Source: Magnetococcales bacterium (GTDB taxonomy: Bacteria; Pseudomonadota; Magnetococcia; Magnetococcales; JADFWU01). Taken from it: a stretch of 64,000 nt of DNA. The notes beneath the pieces were generated by a model. It was not told the DNA's origin. It did not search any database and saw only the letters and a list, made by a program, of their open reading frames with translations. Of this stretch, positions 52,555-62,141 are shown piece by piece. How positions within the stretch are numbered: the first letter of the stretch is position 1; every line of letters begins with the position of its first letter. The position numbers and the translations under genes are program-made. Where the stretch lies: contig JADFWU010000003.1 of NCBI GenBank assembly GCA_015234045.1, positions 62,001-126,000 of the forward strand, given 5' to 3'.

Positions 52555-55500
52555 ATCTGATGGAACGAAGACACCATTTGTTGAATTGCGTTGATCAGAT
52601 CTTTTTTCTTTATGGGTTTAACCAGATGACGATCACAACCTGCTTCCAGGCTTTTCATCTTTTCCGATTTCAATGCATGGGCGCTCAATGCAAGAATAGG
52701 TAGAGGTGATTGGTTTTGCAATTTTTCCCAAGCACGGATTTCTCTGGTTGCTGTATACCCATCCATGATGGGCATTTGGATATCCATCAGGACCAAATCG
52801 AATTTTTCGTTATCTTTCACTTTTGTAACTGCTTCTAGACCGTTCACAGCTGTGATTATCTGCCAAGGCGTTTTTTTCAGATAGGCCTGGATTAATAATT
52901 GATTATCAGGAGAATCTTCTACAAGCAAAATGGTTAGAGGCGAGTACGGTTCAGATGAAACAGCCAGATTTTGATCATTAACCTTCGAGACAGGAGATTC
53001 TATAGTAGGTAAGGAAATTGTGAATTTAAAAGAACTTCCTTTATTCACATGACTTTCAACCAGAATGGTGCCACCCATCATTCTAACCAGATTGTTAGAA
53101 ATAGCCAAGCCCAATCCGGTGCCGCCATAACGCCGGGATATGCTTGCATCCGCTTGGGTAAACTTGGCAAAAACATGCTCAAGATGTTCTGGAGCGATGC
53201 CGACACCCGTATCCGTTATGCTGATTTGAAACAGACTGCCTTGAGACACATACGTTACACTGAGGACAATCTGCCCTTGGTCAGTAAATTTGATCGCATT
53301 GCCCAATAGATTAATTAAAATCTGCCGCAATCGTCCTTCATCTCCCAGAATCCATGACGGTAGATCTGGTGGAATGTCGATGGCAAACGACAATCCCTTA
53401 TCTTCAGCGCGGGGTTTCATCATATGGCTGACTGTTGAGAACAGCTCTTTGATTTGGAAAGGCGCAATCTCTAAGACAACAGCACCGACTTCAATTTTGG
53501 AAAGATCAAGAATATCGTTGATAAGATTAAGGAGATGATTGCCAGCTTTATGAACCAGTGCCAGTTGTGTGCTCTGTTCATCTGTCAGACTGCTTTCCTG
53601 GAGGATATCACTCATTCCCAATAGCACATTGAGCGGCGTTCGAATCTCATGGCTCATGATCGCTAGAAATTCACTTTTGGCAAGATTGGCTGCTTCAGCC
53701 TGAATACGGGCCTCTTTAAGAGCCTCTTCAGCTCTCCTGCGCATAATGAATTTGTGTATTTCTTCAGCGACCAGTTCAAGCTGTTTAATATCACTGTCAG
53801 TATAGGGTTGATTTTTATTGCCCACGCCAACAATCATATATACGCGTCCCGCTTCCATGACCGGGGCACTCATATGACGCAGTACCTGGAAATGACCTTC
53901 TGGATATCCTTTTTTATTGGGTTCATTGGGATAATCATTGTGAACCACAGTCTGTTTCAGTCTAAATGAGTCTGCCCAAATGCCTGCCTCTGAAATAGGA
54001 TAATGTGTGGCATGTACAGCAGTGCATAGCTTTAATGCAGCAGCATTCCAGGTCACAAGTTGTATGGTTTCCTGGTCTTCATTGATCATATGAAGATAGC
54101 CGATTTTACTTCCTGTCACCTCCACTGCAATATCCAATGCACGTGTACAGAGCTCTTTTTCGTCCAATTTTGAAGCAACTCGGTTCAGATCGAGCAGCAT
54201 TGAAAGGCGGTGTTCGTTGATGCGCCGGTATTCATCCGCTTTTTTGCGCTCGGTGATATCTTGTACGCTGGCGATAAACACAGGCGGCACTTCGATTTTG
54301 GAAAGCTGAAGATGAATTTCAACATCATATGTTGAACCGTTCTTGCGCTCATGCCTGGTTTCAAAAACAATAATCTCAGTATTATCTTGATATAGGGTTT
54401 GAATCTGGTTCTGAAAAATTTCCAACGTAAAATCAGGTTTGATATCAACGGGGGTCATGTGTTTCAGTTCATCAAGACTGTATCCGAGATTTGTTCGTGC
54501 ACCTTCATTGACAAGAATAAATTTAAGGGTTGTGGCATCGAAGATAAAAATTTCATTGAGTGAACCTTCGACAATACGACCAAAACGTGTTGCCAACTGC
54601 TCAGCCTGTTTACGTTGTGTAATATCTTGAATTGTACCGATAATTTTTACCGGATTTCCTTCAGGAGTACGAACGATTTCAGCCAGTTCGTGAATAACTT
54701 TTTCCTTATTTTCCGGCAATACAATTCTGTATTCAGCTCTGTATGTGTTGTCGCTTGTTAATGCCTTGTCCAGGCTATCAGAAATAAGGGTACGATCATC
54801 TGGATGGATGAATTCAAATAACGATTCATAGGTAATGACTTTATTGGTTTGCACGTCCAATCCAAGAATACGACACGCTTCATTGGACAATTGAAGTCGA
54901 TTGGTTTCAAGTATCCAAATCCAGTGACCGGTATTGCTGATTTGTTGTGCTTTGGTTAATCGATCCTCATTTTCTCGAAGTTCTTGTGTGCGTATATCAA
55001 CTTGTTCCTCCAGTTCCTGTTTGGACTGAGTCAGTGCAATAAGATATCTGTTGGAGGATTTGAGCAACCTGTTGACCGTATCCACAAGGATATTTAATTC
55101 GTCATTTTTATGCCCTTTTGGAAAGTCAATCAGTTTAATATCAGGTGATTCAGGATCAATTTTTGAAATGGTCTGAATAATTCGAACCAGCGGTTTGGAA
55201 AGGAAGAAAAAGAATATGATGGATAAAACAAATGCAAGAAAAAGGTTACGTACAATGCCTGAAACAAGGACGACTGCGGATCTTTCAATGAAACCCTCTG
55301 CCATTCGGTTTACATCTGTAAACACGATCATCTTGCCAATTTCACGTGCTGGTTCATCTAACATAGTCAACGATGTGTAGTAGCGTCGATCTTCTCCAAA
55401 AATGATTCTCAAGAACCAGCCATATCTGTATGTGGGTGCTGTCTTGGTTTTATTAATGAGTAGTTCATCGGTATCGGTCAGAATTTGTACTTCAGAGATC

Positions 55501-55760
55501 GCCCCAAACTGAAAAAGCCCATCGACGACATCAGCCGCTGCATCAGCATCCAACACATAGGCTGCACGAGATGCCGACGATTTTGTTATTTCGATAACCT
55601 GTAAAATTTCATTGTCAAAATGTTCGCTATGCTGGTTAAAATCCAGATAGATCTGTAACACGCTGAGTAGTACACCAATAATGAAAGCCGCTAAAACAGC
55701 GTATTGAGTTTGACGGAAAGCTATTCCGGAAAAAATAGATGAACGAGTTTTCGAATCCAT
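52551..55760 (-). CDS. Membrane hybrid sensor kinase (PAS-PAS-GAF-HisKA-HATPase-REC)
   Basis: About 1069 residues from ATG 55760; an in-frame TTG 55787 has AGGA upstream and is the alternative. TM1 (about 20-42), periplasmic domain, TM2 (about 150-180), HAMP-like linker, then two PAS/PAC domains (the second ends ITERKKADEYRR), a GAF (about 520-680), HisKA (FLAIMSHEIRTPLNVLL), HATPase (NLLGNAIKF, DTGVGIAPE, GGTGLGLAI) and a receiver (VEDSPDNQ, DLVLMDIQMPIMDG). Histidine and phospho-Asp are intact. It could respond to the divergent solute-binding protein. The output partner is unknown. Confidence 0.93.
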   Translation of the reverse strand: MDSKTRSSIFSGIAFRQTQYAVLAAFIIGVLLSVLQIYLDFNQHSEHFDNEILQVIEITKSSASRAAYVLDADAAADVVDGLFQFGAISEVQILTDTDELLINKTKTAPTYRYGWFLRIIFGEDRRYYTSLTMLDEPAREIGKMIVFTDVNRMAEGFIERSAVVLVSGIVRNLFLAFVLSIIFFFFLSKPLVRIIQTISKIDPESPDIKLIDFPKGHKNDELNILVDTVNRLLKSSNRYLIALTQSKQELEEQVDIRTQELRENEDRLTKAQQISNTGHWIWILETNRLQLSNEACRILGLDVQTNKVITYESLFEFIHPDDRTLISDSLDKALTSDNTYRAEYRIVLPENKEKVIHELAEIVRTPEGNPVKIIGTIQDITQRKQAEQLATRFGRIVEGSLNEIFIFDATTLKFILVNEGARTNLGYSLDELKHMTPVDIKPDFTLEIFQNQIQTLYQDNTEIIVFETRHERKNGSTYDVEIHLQLSKIEVPPVFIASVQDITERKKADEYRRINEHRLSMLLDLNRVASKLDEKELCTRALDIAVEVTGSKIGYLHMINEDQETIQLVTWNAAALKLCTAVHATHYPISEAGIWADSFRLKQTVVHNDYPNEPNKKGYPEGHFQVLRHMSAPVMEAGRVYMIVGVGNKNQPYTDSDIKQLELVAEEIHKFIMRRRAEEALKEARIQAEAANLAKSEFLAIMSHEIRTPLNVLLGMSDILQESSLTDEQSTQLALVHKAGNHLLNLINDILDLSKIEVGAVVLEIAPFQIKELFSTVSHMMKPRAEDKGLSFAIDIPPDLPSWILGDEGRLRQILINLLGNAIKFTDQGQIVLSVTYVSQGSLFQISITDTGVGIAPEHLEHVFAKFTQADASISRRYGGTGLGLAISNNLVRMMGGTILVESHVNKGSSFKFTISLPTIESPVSKVNDQNLAVSSEPYSPLTILLVEDSPDNQLLIQAYLKKTPWQIITAVNGLEAVTKVKDNEKFDLVLMDIQMPIMDGYTATREIRAWEKLQNQSPLPILALSAHALKSEKMKSLEAGCDRHLVKPIKKKDLINAIQQMVSSFHQI

Positions 55761-56111
55761 TGGCCAACGACCTGATAGGAATTTCAATATGTTCCTGCAT
55801 GCTAGCCAGGAAAATCAGCTTACTTCATATGGTTATTGCTCAACATCTTATACAGGACAAAATGACTACACAGTGTTAGTCACTACCATCGCATTTCAGG
55901 TTCCTAGATTTGTTATCAGTATTTATTATAGCAGACGAAGTTATGCTTTTCTTGGATTTGCATGGTAGGTTAGTGACAACCTCTTGAGAGGTTTAGACTA
56001 AAATTGTCAACGGGCTTGAAAACGATGTAACCATCGGTGCTACCGTGTCGATTCGAACACGCTCATACCGTAAACAAGACTCGTAGTGAATGGATCACAA
56101 TAAAGGAAACG
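55761..56111. other. 351-bp divergent intergenic region
   Basis: Between the hybrid kinase (minus) and the solute-binding protein (plus). A small hairpin AACCTC-TTGA-GAGGTT lies at 55978-55993. Two related words, GTTAGTCACTACC (about 55876) and TTAGTGACAACC (about 55970), might be regulator half-sites, but no assignment is made. AAAGGAAACG precedes the ATG at 56112. Confidence 0.4.
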
Positions 56112-57077
56112 ATGATGAATTATAAAATACTATTGTTTCTCATAATGGCTGTTTCTCCTCTTATATCCATTGCTGCACCGCTTCCAGAATCAGAAAAACC
56201 GATCCGCATCATCACAAACAATTGGTCCAGCCAGATTGTTCTATCGTATATTCTAGGCGGTCTGTACCAAAAAATGGGCTATTCTGTTGAATATGTGGAA
56301 AAAGAGATATCTACGCAATGGGGCGGGATACATCGAGGTTCAGAGCACATTCAAGTGGAAGTTTGGGAAGGCACCATGCAGGAGGCTTTTTACCGGATCA
56401 GCAAATATGGTCAGATGGTGGATATGGGCTCGCATGATGCCATTACTCGGGAAGAGTGGTGGTATCCATCCTATGTTGAGGACGTGTGTCCTGGGTTGCC
56501 GGATTGGAAGGCGTTAAAAAAATGTGCCGCGCTATTTGCCACCGATAAAACCGCACCAAAGGGACGTTACTTGGCTGGACCTTGGGAAAAGCCGGAAAAA
56601 GCACGTATCCGCGCTCTTGAATTGGATTTTGAGGTAGAAGTTGCCAAAACAGCTGATGATCTTTGGATTGAGCTGGAAAAAGCCTATAAACACCGTAAGC
56701 CCATCGTCCTTTTTAACTGGACACCCAACTGGGTAGATGTGCGTTATGAAGGAAAATTTATCGAATTTCCAGTTCATACTGCTGAATGTGAAACAAATCC
56801 CGAATGGGGCGTGAATAAGAAGTGGACTTTCGATTGTGGCAACCCGCCATCAGGATGGCTAAAAAAGGCAGCATGGGTTGGCATGAAAGAGCGTTGGCCT
56901 TGTGCTTGGGGTGTCCTTCAGAACATGAACTTTACCAACATCATGATCGGCACGGTTGCTGCGATGGCAGACAAGGATGGAATGAGCCACCAACAGGCCG
57001 CCCAAAAATGGCTTTCTGAAAATGCAAAAGTTTGGTCATCCTGGCTGCCGAAGCAGTGCTCATTACCTATGAAGTGA
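56112..57077 (+). CDS. Stand-alone glycine-betaine/choline-type solute-binding protein
   Basis: 321 residues from ATG 56112 with AAAGGAA before it; the frame is open further upstream. Signal peptide (about 1-22; hydrophobic ILLFLIMAVSPLISIAA), so periplasmic. The OpuAC/ProX fold is indicated by IRIITNNWSSQIVLSYILGGL, VEVWEGTMQ, GSHDAITREEWWYPSY, FNWTPNWVDV and many Trp residues that form the aromatic cage for trimethylammonium ligands. No ABC permease or ATPase is adjacent. It is divergent from a membrane hybrid kinase and followed, convergently, by a chemoreceptor, so it might serve as a ligand sensor for one of them. Ends at an intrinsic terminator. Confidence 0.85.
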   Translation: MMNYKILLFLIMAVSPLISIAAPLPESEKPIRIITNNWSSQIVLSYILGGLYQKMGYSVEYVEKEISTQWGGIHRGSEHIQVEVWEGTMQEAFYRISKYGQMVDMGSHDAITREEWWYPSYVEDVCPGLPDWKALKKCAALFATDKTAPKGRYLAGPWEKPEKARIRALELDFEVEVAKTADDLWIELEKAYKHRKPIVLFNWTPNWVDVRYEGKFIEFPVHTAECETNPEWGVNKKWTFDCGNPPSGWLKKAAWVGMKERWPCAWGVLQNMNFTNIMIGTVAAMADKDGMSHQQAAQKWLSENAKVWSSWLPKQCSLPMK

Positions 57078-57119
57078 TGACCTTTTGTATCGTTATTTCG
57101 ACTTAAAATTATACAGTAA

Positions 57120-57154
57120 GCCAGGACCTTAACGAAGGTCCTGGCGATGTTTTT
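57120..57154 (+). terminator. Intrinsic terminator after the solute-binding protein gene
   Basis: GCCAGGACCTT-aacg-AAGGTCCTGGC is an exact 11-bp stem with a tetraloop (57120-57145), followed by GATGTTTTT. Strong rho-independent terminator on the plus strand. Confidence 0.88.
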
Positions 57155-57197
57155 AAGTGGAGCAGATCATCGGTGTGATTCAAAAACAGCGGATTTC

Positions 57198-59243
57198 TCA
57201 GACAAGGAAACGATTCAATTGGTTGTTCAAGGTGCGTCCCAGTTCCGCAAGCGTATTGGCTTGTGTCTGTACTGAAGAACTTAACGCTAAAATCCCTTTC
57301 GCAGATTGCGCGCTGGTTTCCATTGCCGTGACAATATGTTGAGCAGAATTAGCTACTTTTACAACAGTTTCAGCTGATCCTTTTCCTTGGTCAGCACCGA
57401 CTGTTACAGCCTCAGAGAGTTCTTCCATATTGCTGCTGATTAAAACGACATTCCTGGTTACCTCATCAATACCCAAAGAAATTTCACTCACATTTCTAGC
57501 CGATTCTGAGATTCCGGCTGTAGAGTCGTTGATGAGACCTGTTACATCAACCATTTCCTTAACCGATTCAGAAATGGCATGGTTGATCTCTTTTAGAGTG
57601 TTATTCTGTTCATCAATCGAAAGGGTGATTTCGCGGTTGATGATACCAACAGCATTAATCATCTCTGAGACGTTGTTTGTTGCATTAATTGCTTTTTTGC
57701 TCTGGGATTTTATTTTTTCAATGTCTTCGGAAATAGTGTCCGTTGCGTGAGATGTTCTATTGGCCAAGTCTTTCACCTCATTGGCAACGACGGCAAACCC
57801 GCGTCCAGCTTGTCCAGCGCCTGCTGCTTCAATTGAGGCATTCAACGCAAGCATATTTGTTTGCTCTGAAATCTCGCGTATTTCATCGATTATACTGGAT
57901 ATTTTATTGGTCTCTTCATTCAAAGATTCAACAACAGCTGAGGTTTCTTTAGAAAGTTTGATTGCTTTATCTGAATCCTCTTGAGCCTTTTCGCAGTTGG
58001 CTTCAACATCATTAAAAGATCTACCAAGTTCTTCTACGGACGATGCAATAGTATTGAAATTGGAAGTGCTTCGATTGGCGGCCTCACGGACTAATTCCAT
58101 ATGAGCGCTCATCTCTTTTGAGTTGTTTGCAACGCTACGCAGATTGATATTCGCTTCTTCAGAGGCGGCAGAGATTGTTGACATGCTTTCTCGCGCTTCA
58201 TCAACTTTGTTAACACTTGATTCCAGCATGGCAACTGCGCCCATAGTCGCTCGAGAAACATCTTCCATTTGATTTCTCATCGTATGAGCCAAGTCGGTTG
58301 AAGAGATGGACTGTTCATTGACCCCATCCACACCATCGCCCATATACTCAGAAGCTTGTTTGAGCCTATCAGCCAAATCATCAAGTGTTACGGCACTCTG
58401 CTTAACGCTTGTAATGATTTCACGAATGACGCTAAGAAACTGATTGAACCAGTGTACCAACTCTCCCATTTCATCCTTTGAAGAAAAAACGAGAGGTTGG
58501 GTAAAGTCAGGCTGATCTCCCTCTGCAAACTCACGCATCCTGGATTTGACCGTGTTTAGTGGGATGAGTACCAATTTCCGCAGAGAAATACCAAGAAGGA
58601 GGAGAAAAATCGTAATGCTCACCAGCAACATAATGATCAGATCAATACGTGTTTGAGAAATATTGCTGACCAGGCTGTCAATGGATACTGTGAGTTTCAA
58701 TACACCACGAACAGCGTGTTTATCACCATGACAAGCATGGCAGTCCTCTTTGTTTAGAATTGGGACAAGATAAGTTTGTTTGTTTTCACCAGTAGTTTCT
58801 TTTAAATTAAGGGTTACGGGGTTTTGTGTTTCAACAGCCCGAGCAAAATCTGGATCGACTATAGTCGGATCAAATTTGGTAAAACCCGCCCATTCTGATT
58901 CTTCTTCATTTGCCGAGTCAGCCAAACTTCCAGCGGCATCCTGATCTTGTTCAGAAAATGCTTCCTGACCATCAAGACGAAGGATTCGGAAGCTTTCTAC
59001 TCCCTGCATTTTCTTGAGTCTATGAGCTAAATTCCGTGCTAATTCCGCATCACCGGCCAGCATGATATTCTCAAGACCATTCACAACGCCAAAAGTTAGT
59101 TTATTGACTCCTTGGGCGTTTTCTTCAAGGATAGCTTGCTCCATTTTATACATGGAAAAAGCACCCATACTGATGAGGGCCAAGAGACCAGCAAGGCCGG
59201 CACCAATCATGATTTTTGTGCCGAGAGAGTGTCTACTAATCAT
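57198..59243 (-). CDS. Methyl-accepting chemotaxis protein with periplasmic c-type haem motif (2)
   Basis: 681 residues. TM1 (about 12-32) and TM2 (about 203-225) enclose a domain homologous to that of the chemoreceptor at 5266-6819: LENIMLAGDAELAR, an acidic stretch with EEESEW, and CHACH at 168-172 (CxxCH) followed by GDKHAVRGVLKL. HAMP follows, and the long cytoplasmic part has the tip SEQTNMLALNASIEAAGAGQ. Inference: a redox or gas chemoreceptor. The cytoplasmic domain is longer than in the first haem receptor, so it probably belongs to a different length class. Confidence 0.9.
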   Translation of the reverse strand: MISRHSLGTKIMIGAGLAGLLALISMGAFSMYKMEQAILEENAQGVNKLTFGVVNGLENIMLAGDAELARNLAHRLKKMQGVESFRILRLDGQEAFSEQDQDAAGSLADSANEEESEWAGFTKFDPTIVDPDFARAVETQNPVTLNLKETTGENKQTYLVPILNKEDCHACHGDKHAVRGVLKLTVSIDSLVSNISQTRIDLIIMLLVSITIFLLLLGISLRKLVLIPLNTVKSRMREFAEGDQPDFTQPLVFSSKDEMGELVHWFNQFLSVIREIITSVKQSAVTLDDLADRLKQASEYMGDGVDGVNEQSISSTDLAHTMRNQMEDVSRATMGAVAMLESSVNKVDEARESMSTISAASEEANINLRSVANNSKEMSAHMELVREAANRSTSNFNTIASSVEELGRSFNDVEANCEKAQEDSDKAIKLSKETSAVVESLNEETNKISSIIDEIREISEQTNMLALNASIEAAGAGQAGRGFAVVANEVKDLANRTSHATDTISEDIEKIKSQSKKAINATNNVSEMINAVGIINREITLSIDEQNNTLKEINHAISESVKEMVDVTGLINDSTAGISESARNVSEISLGIDEVTRNVVLISSNMEELSEAVTVGADQGKGSAETVVKVANSAQHIVTAMETSAQSAKGILALSSSVQTQANTLAELGRTLNNQLNRFLV

Positions 59244-59464
59244 GATACGCTTTCATAATTGGAGGTGAACCGGTGCAATTCAGTCGCCATGTCCATTGCC
59301 ATCCGATAGCCTCATAGTGGCGAAAAATCGTAACACCACCACAATAGAACAGAGTTGAAAATCTATCAAAAAAATAATGTCATGTTCTTGAAATTAGTTT
59401 CAGTATAAGTAGTCGATGATATGGCATTTAAAATGTGTGTTGGCGATATAATGAAGTTCAAAAC

Positions 59465-59752
59465 ATGCTTCAAGTGCATGACGACCAGCAACTGCTTCCT
59501 GAGTTTCTGGCCTGGCAGATCAACCAGGAGCCTGTTCAGCGATATTTACAGAGGTCGGCTACGGGAACCATTCAGCGTGGTCTACGGCGTGGTGACCTGG
59601 AGAGTCTACCGGTTTCGGTTCTCAGTTTGGAAACTCAGAGAGTGGTTATCGCTCTTCAGGATGTTGTTCAACGGGAAAAACAGCTTTTTCAAGATTTGAT
59701 CCAGAATCGGAAACAACAAATGCTGGCAGTGGTCCAGCAGGTTCTCAAATAA
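59465..59752 (+). CDS. Type I restriction S-subunit fragment
   Basis: 95 residues from ATG 59465 (MLQVHDDQQLLPEFLAWQIN). The sequence resembles the C-terminal part of an HsdS target-recognition domain plus the start of its coiled spacer: an LPEFLAWQINQEPVQRYLQR segment, GTIQRGLRRGDLESLPVSVL and a long helix (VVIALQDVVQREKQLFQDLI). It has no second half. It precedes hsdM by only 25 bp, on the same strand. Either an independent short S-like protein or the residue of a deleted hsdS; the short length alone does not decide. Confidence 0.6.
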   Translation: MLQVHDDQQLLPEFLAWQINQEPVQRYLQRSATGTIQRGLRRGDLESLPVSVLSLETQRVVIALQDVVQREKQLFQDLIQNRKQQMLAVVQQVLK

Positions 59753-59776
59753 CGACTTGTGAAATGGATAACGACA

Positions 59777-61288
59777 ATGGTCAGCAAGGCAGTTAGTCAG
59801 GATGAAATCAATAAGGCGGTTTGGAACGCTTGTGATACCTTTCGAGGAACGGTGGACCCGAGTATCTACAAGGATTTTGTTCTCACCTTACTGTTCGTCA
59901 AATACATCAGCGATGTTTGGCGTGACCGTGAAGAACACTATCGATCAGAGTATGGCAACGAGCCTGCTTTGATTGCTGAGATGATGAAGAATGAGCGGTT
60001 TGTTCTCCCTGAAGCCGCTGGCTTCTACTCTCTTCACAAGCACCGTCACGAGCCTGGTAATGGTGAGCGTATTGACAAGGCGTTGCATGCCATTGAAGAA
60101 GCGAATATCAACAAGCTGCGTGATGTCTTTCAGGACATCTCTTTCAATAGCAATAAGCTGGGTGATGAGGCTCAGAAGAACGATATCCTTCGCCACTTGC
60201 TGGAAGACTTCGCCAAGTCTGAACTGGATCTTCGTCCCAGTCGCGTGGGTAAGTTGGACATCATCGGCAATGCCTATGAATTCCTTATCAAGAACTTTGC
60301 TGCGACATCGGGTAAAAAGGCTGGTGAGTTCTACACACCACCAGAGGTTTCAGAACTGATCTCTGAGTTGGTAGAGCCTCAGGAAGGCGATGAGATCTGT
60401 GACCCGGCTTGTGGTTCAGGCTCTTTGTTGATGAAGTGTGGACGGCAGGTATTCAATAAGATTGGTTCCAGAAAATATGCCCTGTTCGGTCAGGAGGCTA
60501 TCGGCAGTACCTGGGCATTGGCAAAGATGAATATGTTCCTTCACAGTGAAGACAACCACCGAATCGAGTGGGGAGACACCATCCGCAACCCCAAGTTGCT
60601 GGATGGTGATGATAAGCTGCGTCACTTCGATATCGTCGTAGCCAATCCACCCTTTAGCCTTCAAAAATGGGGGCATGAACAGGCGGAAACTGATCGTTTC
60701 AGTAGATTCCGCCGGGGCGTTCCACCCAAGACCAAGGGTGACTACGCTTTCATCCTCCATATGATCGAGACTTTGAAACCAGGTAGTGGACGCATGGGTG
60801 TTGTTGTTCCACACGGCGTTCTCTTTCGAGGAGCTGCTGAAGGGAAGATCCGAAAGAAGCTGATTGAAGAGAACCTTCTGGATGTAGTGATTGGGCTCCC
60901 TGAAAAACTCTTCTACGGCACCGGAATTCCAGCGGCGATTCTGATTTTTCGGAAGAAGAAGAGCGATAAAAGCGTTCTGTTTGTCGATGCCAGTCGAGAG
61001 TACCGTGACGGCAAGAACCAAAATTTCCTTGAAGAAGAGCATATCAACAAGGTTGTGGAGACAGTTGGTGCACGGGAAACAGTAGACAAATACGCTTACC
61101 TTGCCACCCCTGAAGAAATCGCTGAAAACGACTTCAATCTCAATATTCCTCGCTATGTAGATACCTTTGAAGAGGAAGAAGAGATCGACCTGATGGCGGT
61201 ACGCGATGAACGGGAGAAGTTGAAAGCAGAATTGGTGGAGCTTGAGGTGGAGATGGAAGGGTATTTAAAGGAGCTGGGGTATGAGTAA
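59777..61288 (+). CDS. hsdM: Type I restriction-modification DNA methyltransferase subunit
   Basis: 503 residues from ATG 59777 (MVSKAVSQDEINKAVWNACD); a GTG 59759 in frame is possible. N-terminal HsdM_N helical domain (about 8-140), then N6-adenine methylase: SAM-binding DPACGSGSLLMKC, catalytic NPPF (ANPPFSLQKWG), and TGIPAAILIFRKKK. The C-terminal coiled coil (VRDEREKLKAELVELEVEME) contacts HsdS. Known: HsdM2S methylates one adenine on each strand of a bipartite site. The final 93 bases recur after dinD. No hsdR is in the window. Confidence 0.95.
   Translation: MVSKAVSQDEINKAVWNACDTFRGTVDPSIYKDFVLTLLFVKYISDVWRDREEHYRSEYGNEPALIAEMMKNERFVLPEAAGFYSLHKHRHEPGNGERIDKALHAIEEANINKLRDVFQDISFNSNKLGDEAQKNDILRHLLEDFAKSELDLRPSRVGKLDIIGNAYEFLIKNFAATSGKKAGEFYTPPEVSELISELVEPQEGDEICDPACGSGSLLMKCGRQVFNKIGSRKYALFGQEAIGSTWALAKMNMFLHSEDNHRIEWGDTIRNPKLLDGDDKLRHFDIVVANPPFSLQKWGHEQAETDRFSRFRRGVPPKTKGDYAFILHMIETLKPGSGRMGVVVPHGVLFRGAAEGKIRKKLIEENLLDVVIGLPEKLFYGTGIPAAILIFRKKKSDKSVLFVDASREYRDGKNQNFLEEEHINKVVETVGARETVDKYAYLATPEEIAENDFNLNIPRYVDTFEEEEEIDLMAVRDEREKLKAELVELEVEMEGYLKELGYE
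61191..61283 (+). repeat. 93-bp direct repeat, copy 1 (hsdM 3' end)
   Basis: Covers the last part of hsdM, from TGATGGCGGTACG to the ATG that starts dinD. It aligns without gaps to 62139-62231 with about 14 mismatches (roughly 85% identity). Confidence 0.85.
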
Positions 61289-62141
61289 GGAATTACAACA
61301 GCAGCATGTTATGACGTTTGAGGAACTCAAACAAAGTGATCAAAATGGCGTCGAATTTTGGTTTGGTCGGGATCTCCAAGGACCACTGGACTATGATTCA
61401 TGGCGCTCTTTTGAGCGCGTGATTATCAAAGCGCAAACCGCTTGCAAGAACTCTGGTCAGATGATCGAGGACCATTTTGTTCAGGTGGACAAAATGGTCC
61501 CAATCGGATCGGGAGCGGCACGCAACATATTGGATTATAAGCTATCTCGCTACGCCTGTTATTTGATTGTACAAAATGCTGATGCGGCTAAGCCGGTTAT
61601 TGCACACGGTCAAAGCTATTTTGCCGTTCAAACGCGCCGTCAGGAACTTCAGGACAATGATTCGTTCAGAAGTATGTCCGAAGATCAAAAGCGTTTAATG
61701 TTGCGTAATGAACTGAAAGAGCATAACAAAAATCTGGTTGCCACAGCTCATAGAGCCGGAGTTGAGAGCAATCTCGACTTTGCCATATTTCAAGACCATG
61801 GTTACAAAGGGCTTTATGGCGGTCTTGGTGCCAAAGAGATTCATACTCACAAAGGGTTGAAAAAAAGTCATAAAATATTGGACCACATGGGCAGCACCGA
61901 GCTAGCAGCCAACCTGTTTCGCGCAACACAAACTGAAGAAAAATTACGTCGAGATGAAGTCCAAGGGAAAAAACAGGCCAACAGCACCCATTATCAAGTG
62001 GGGCGCAAGGTGCGACAAACCATTGAGGAGTTGGGTGGTACCATGCCGGAAGATCTTCCTGTTCCAGATCAATCCATTCAGCAGCTGGAGCGCTCGCAGA
62101 AAAAGAGGGGCATTGCCTCCAAGTCACGGGGAAGTAAATGA
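61281..62141 (+). CDS. dinD: DNA-damage-inducible protein D (DinD) homologue
   Basis: 286 residues, similar length to E. coli DinD. Family segments: GVEFWFGRDLQGPLDYDSWR (N-terminal BRO-N/P63C-like segment), ILDYKLSRYACYLIVQNAD, YFAVQTRRQEL, and FQDHGYKGLYGGLGAKEIH. Basic C-terminus. Known: E. coli DinD is LexA-regulated and inhibits RecA filaments. No LexA box is seen at this internal position, so expression would follow the RM operon. Its ATG overlaps the hsdM stop by 8 bases, exactly where hsdS would be expected to start. It is flanked by the 93-bp duplication, so it appears inserted. Confidence 0.9.
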   Translation: MSKELQQQHVMTFEELKQSDQNGVEFWFGRDLQGPLDYDSWRSFERVIIKAQTACKNSGQMIEDHFVQVDKMVPIGSGAARNILDYKLSRYACYLIVQNADAAKPVIAHGQSYFAVQTRRQELQDNDSFRSMSEDQKRLMLRNELKEHNKNLVATAHRAGVESNLDFAIFQDHGYKGLYGGLGAKEIHTHKGLKKSHKILDHMGSTELAANLFRATQTEEKLRRDEVQGKKQANSTHYQVGRKVRQTIEELGGTMPEDLPVPDQSIQQLERSQKKRGIASKSRGSK

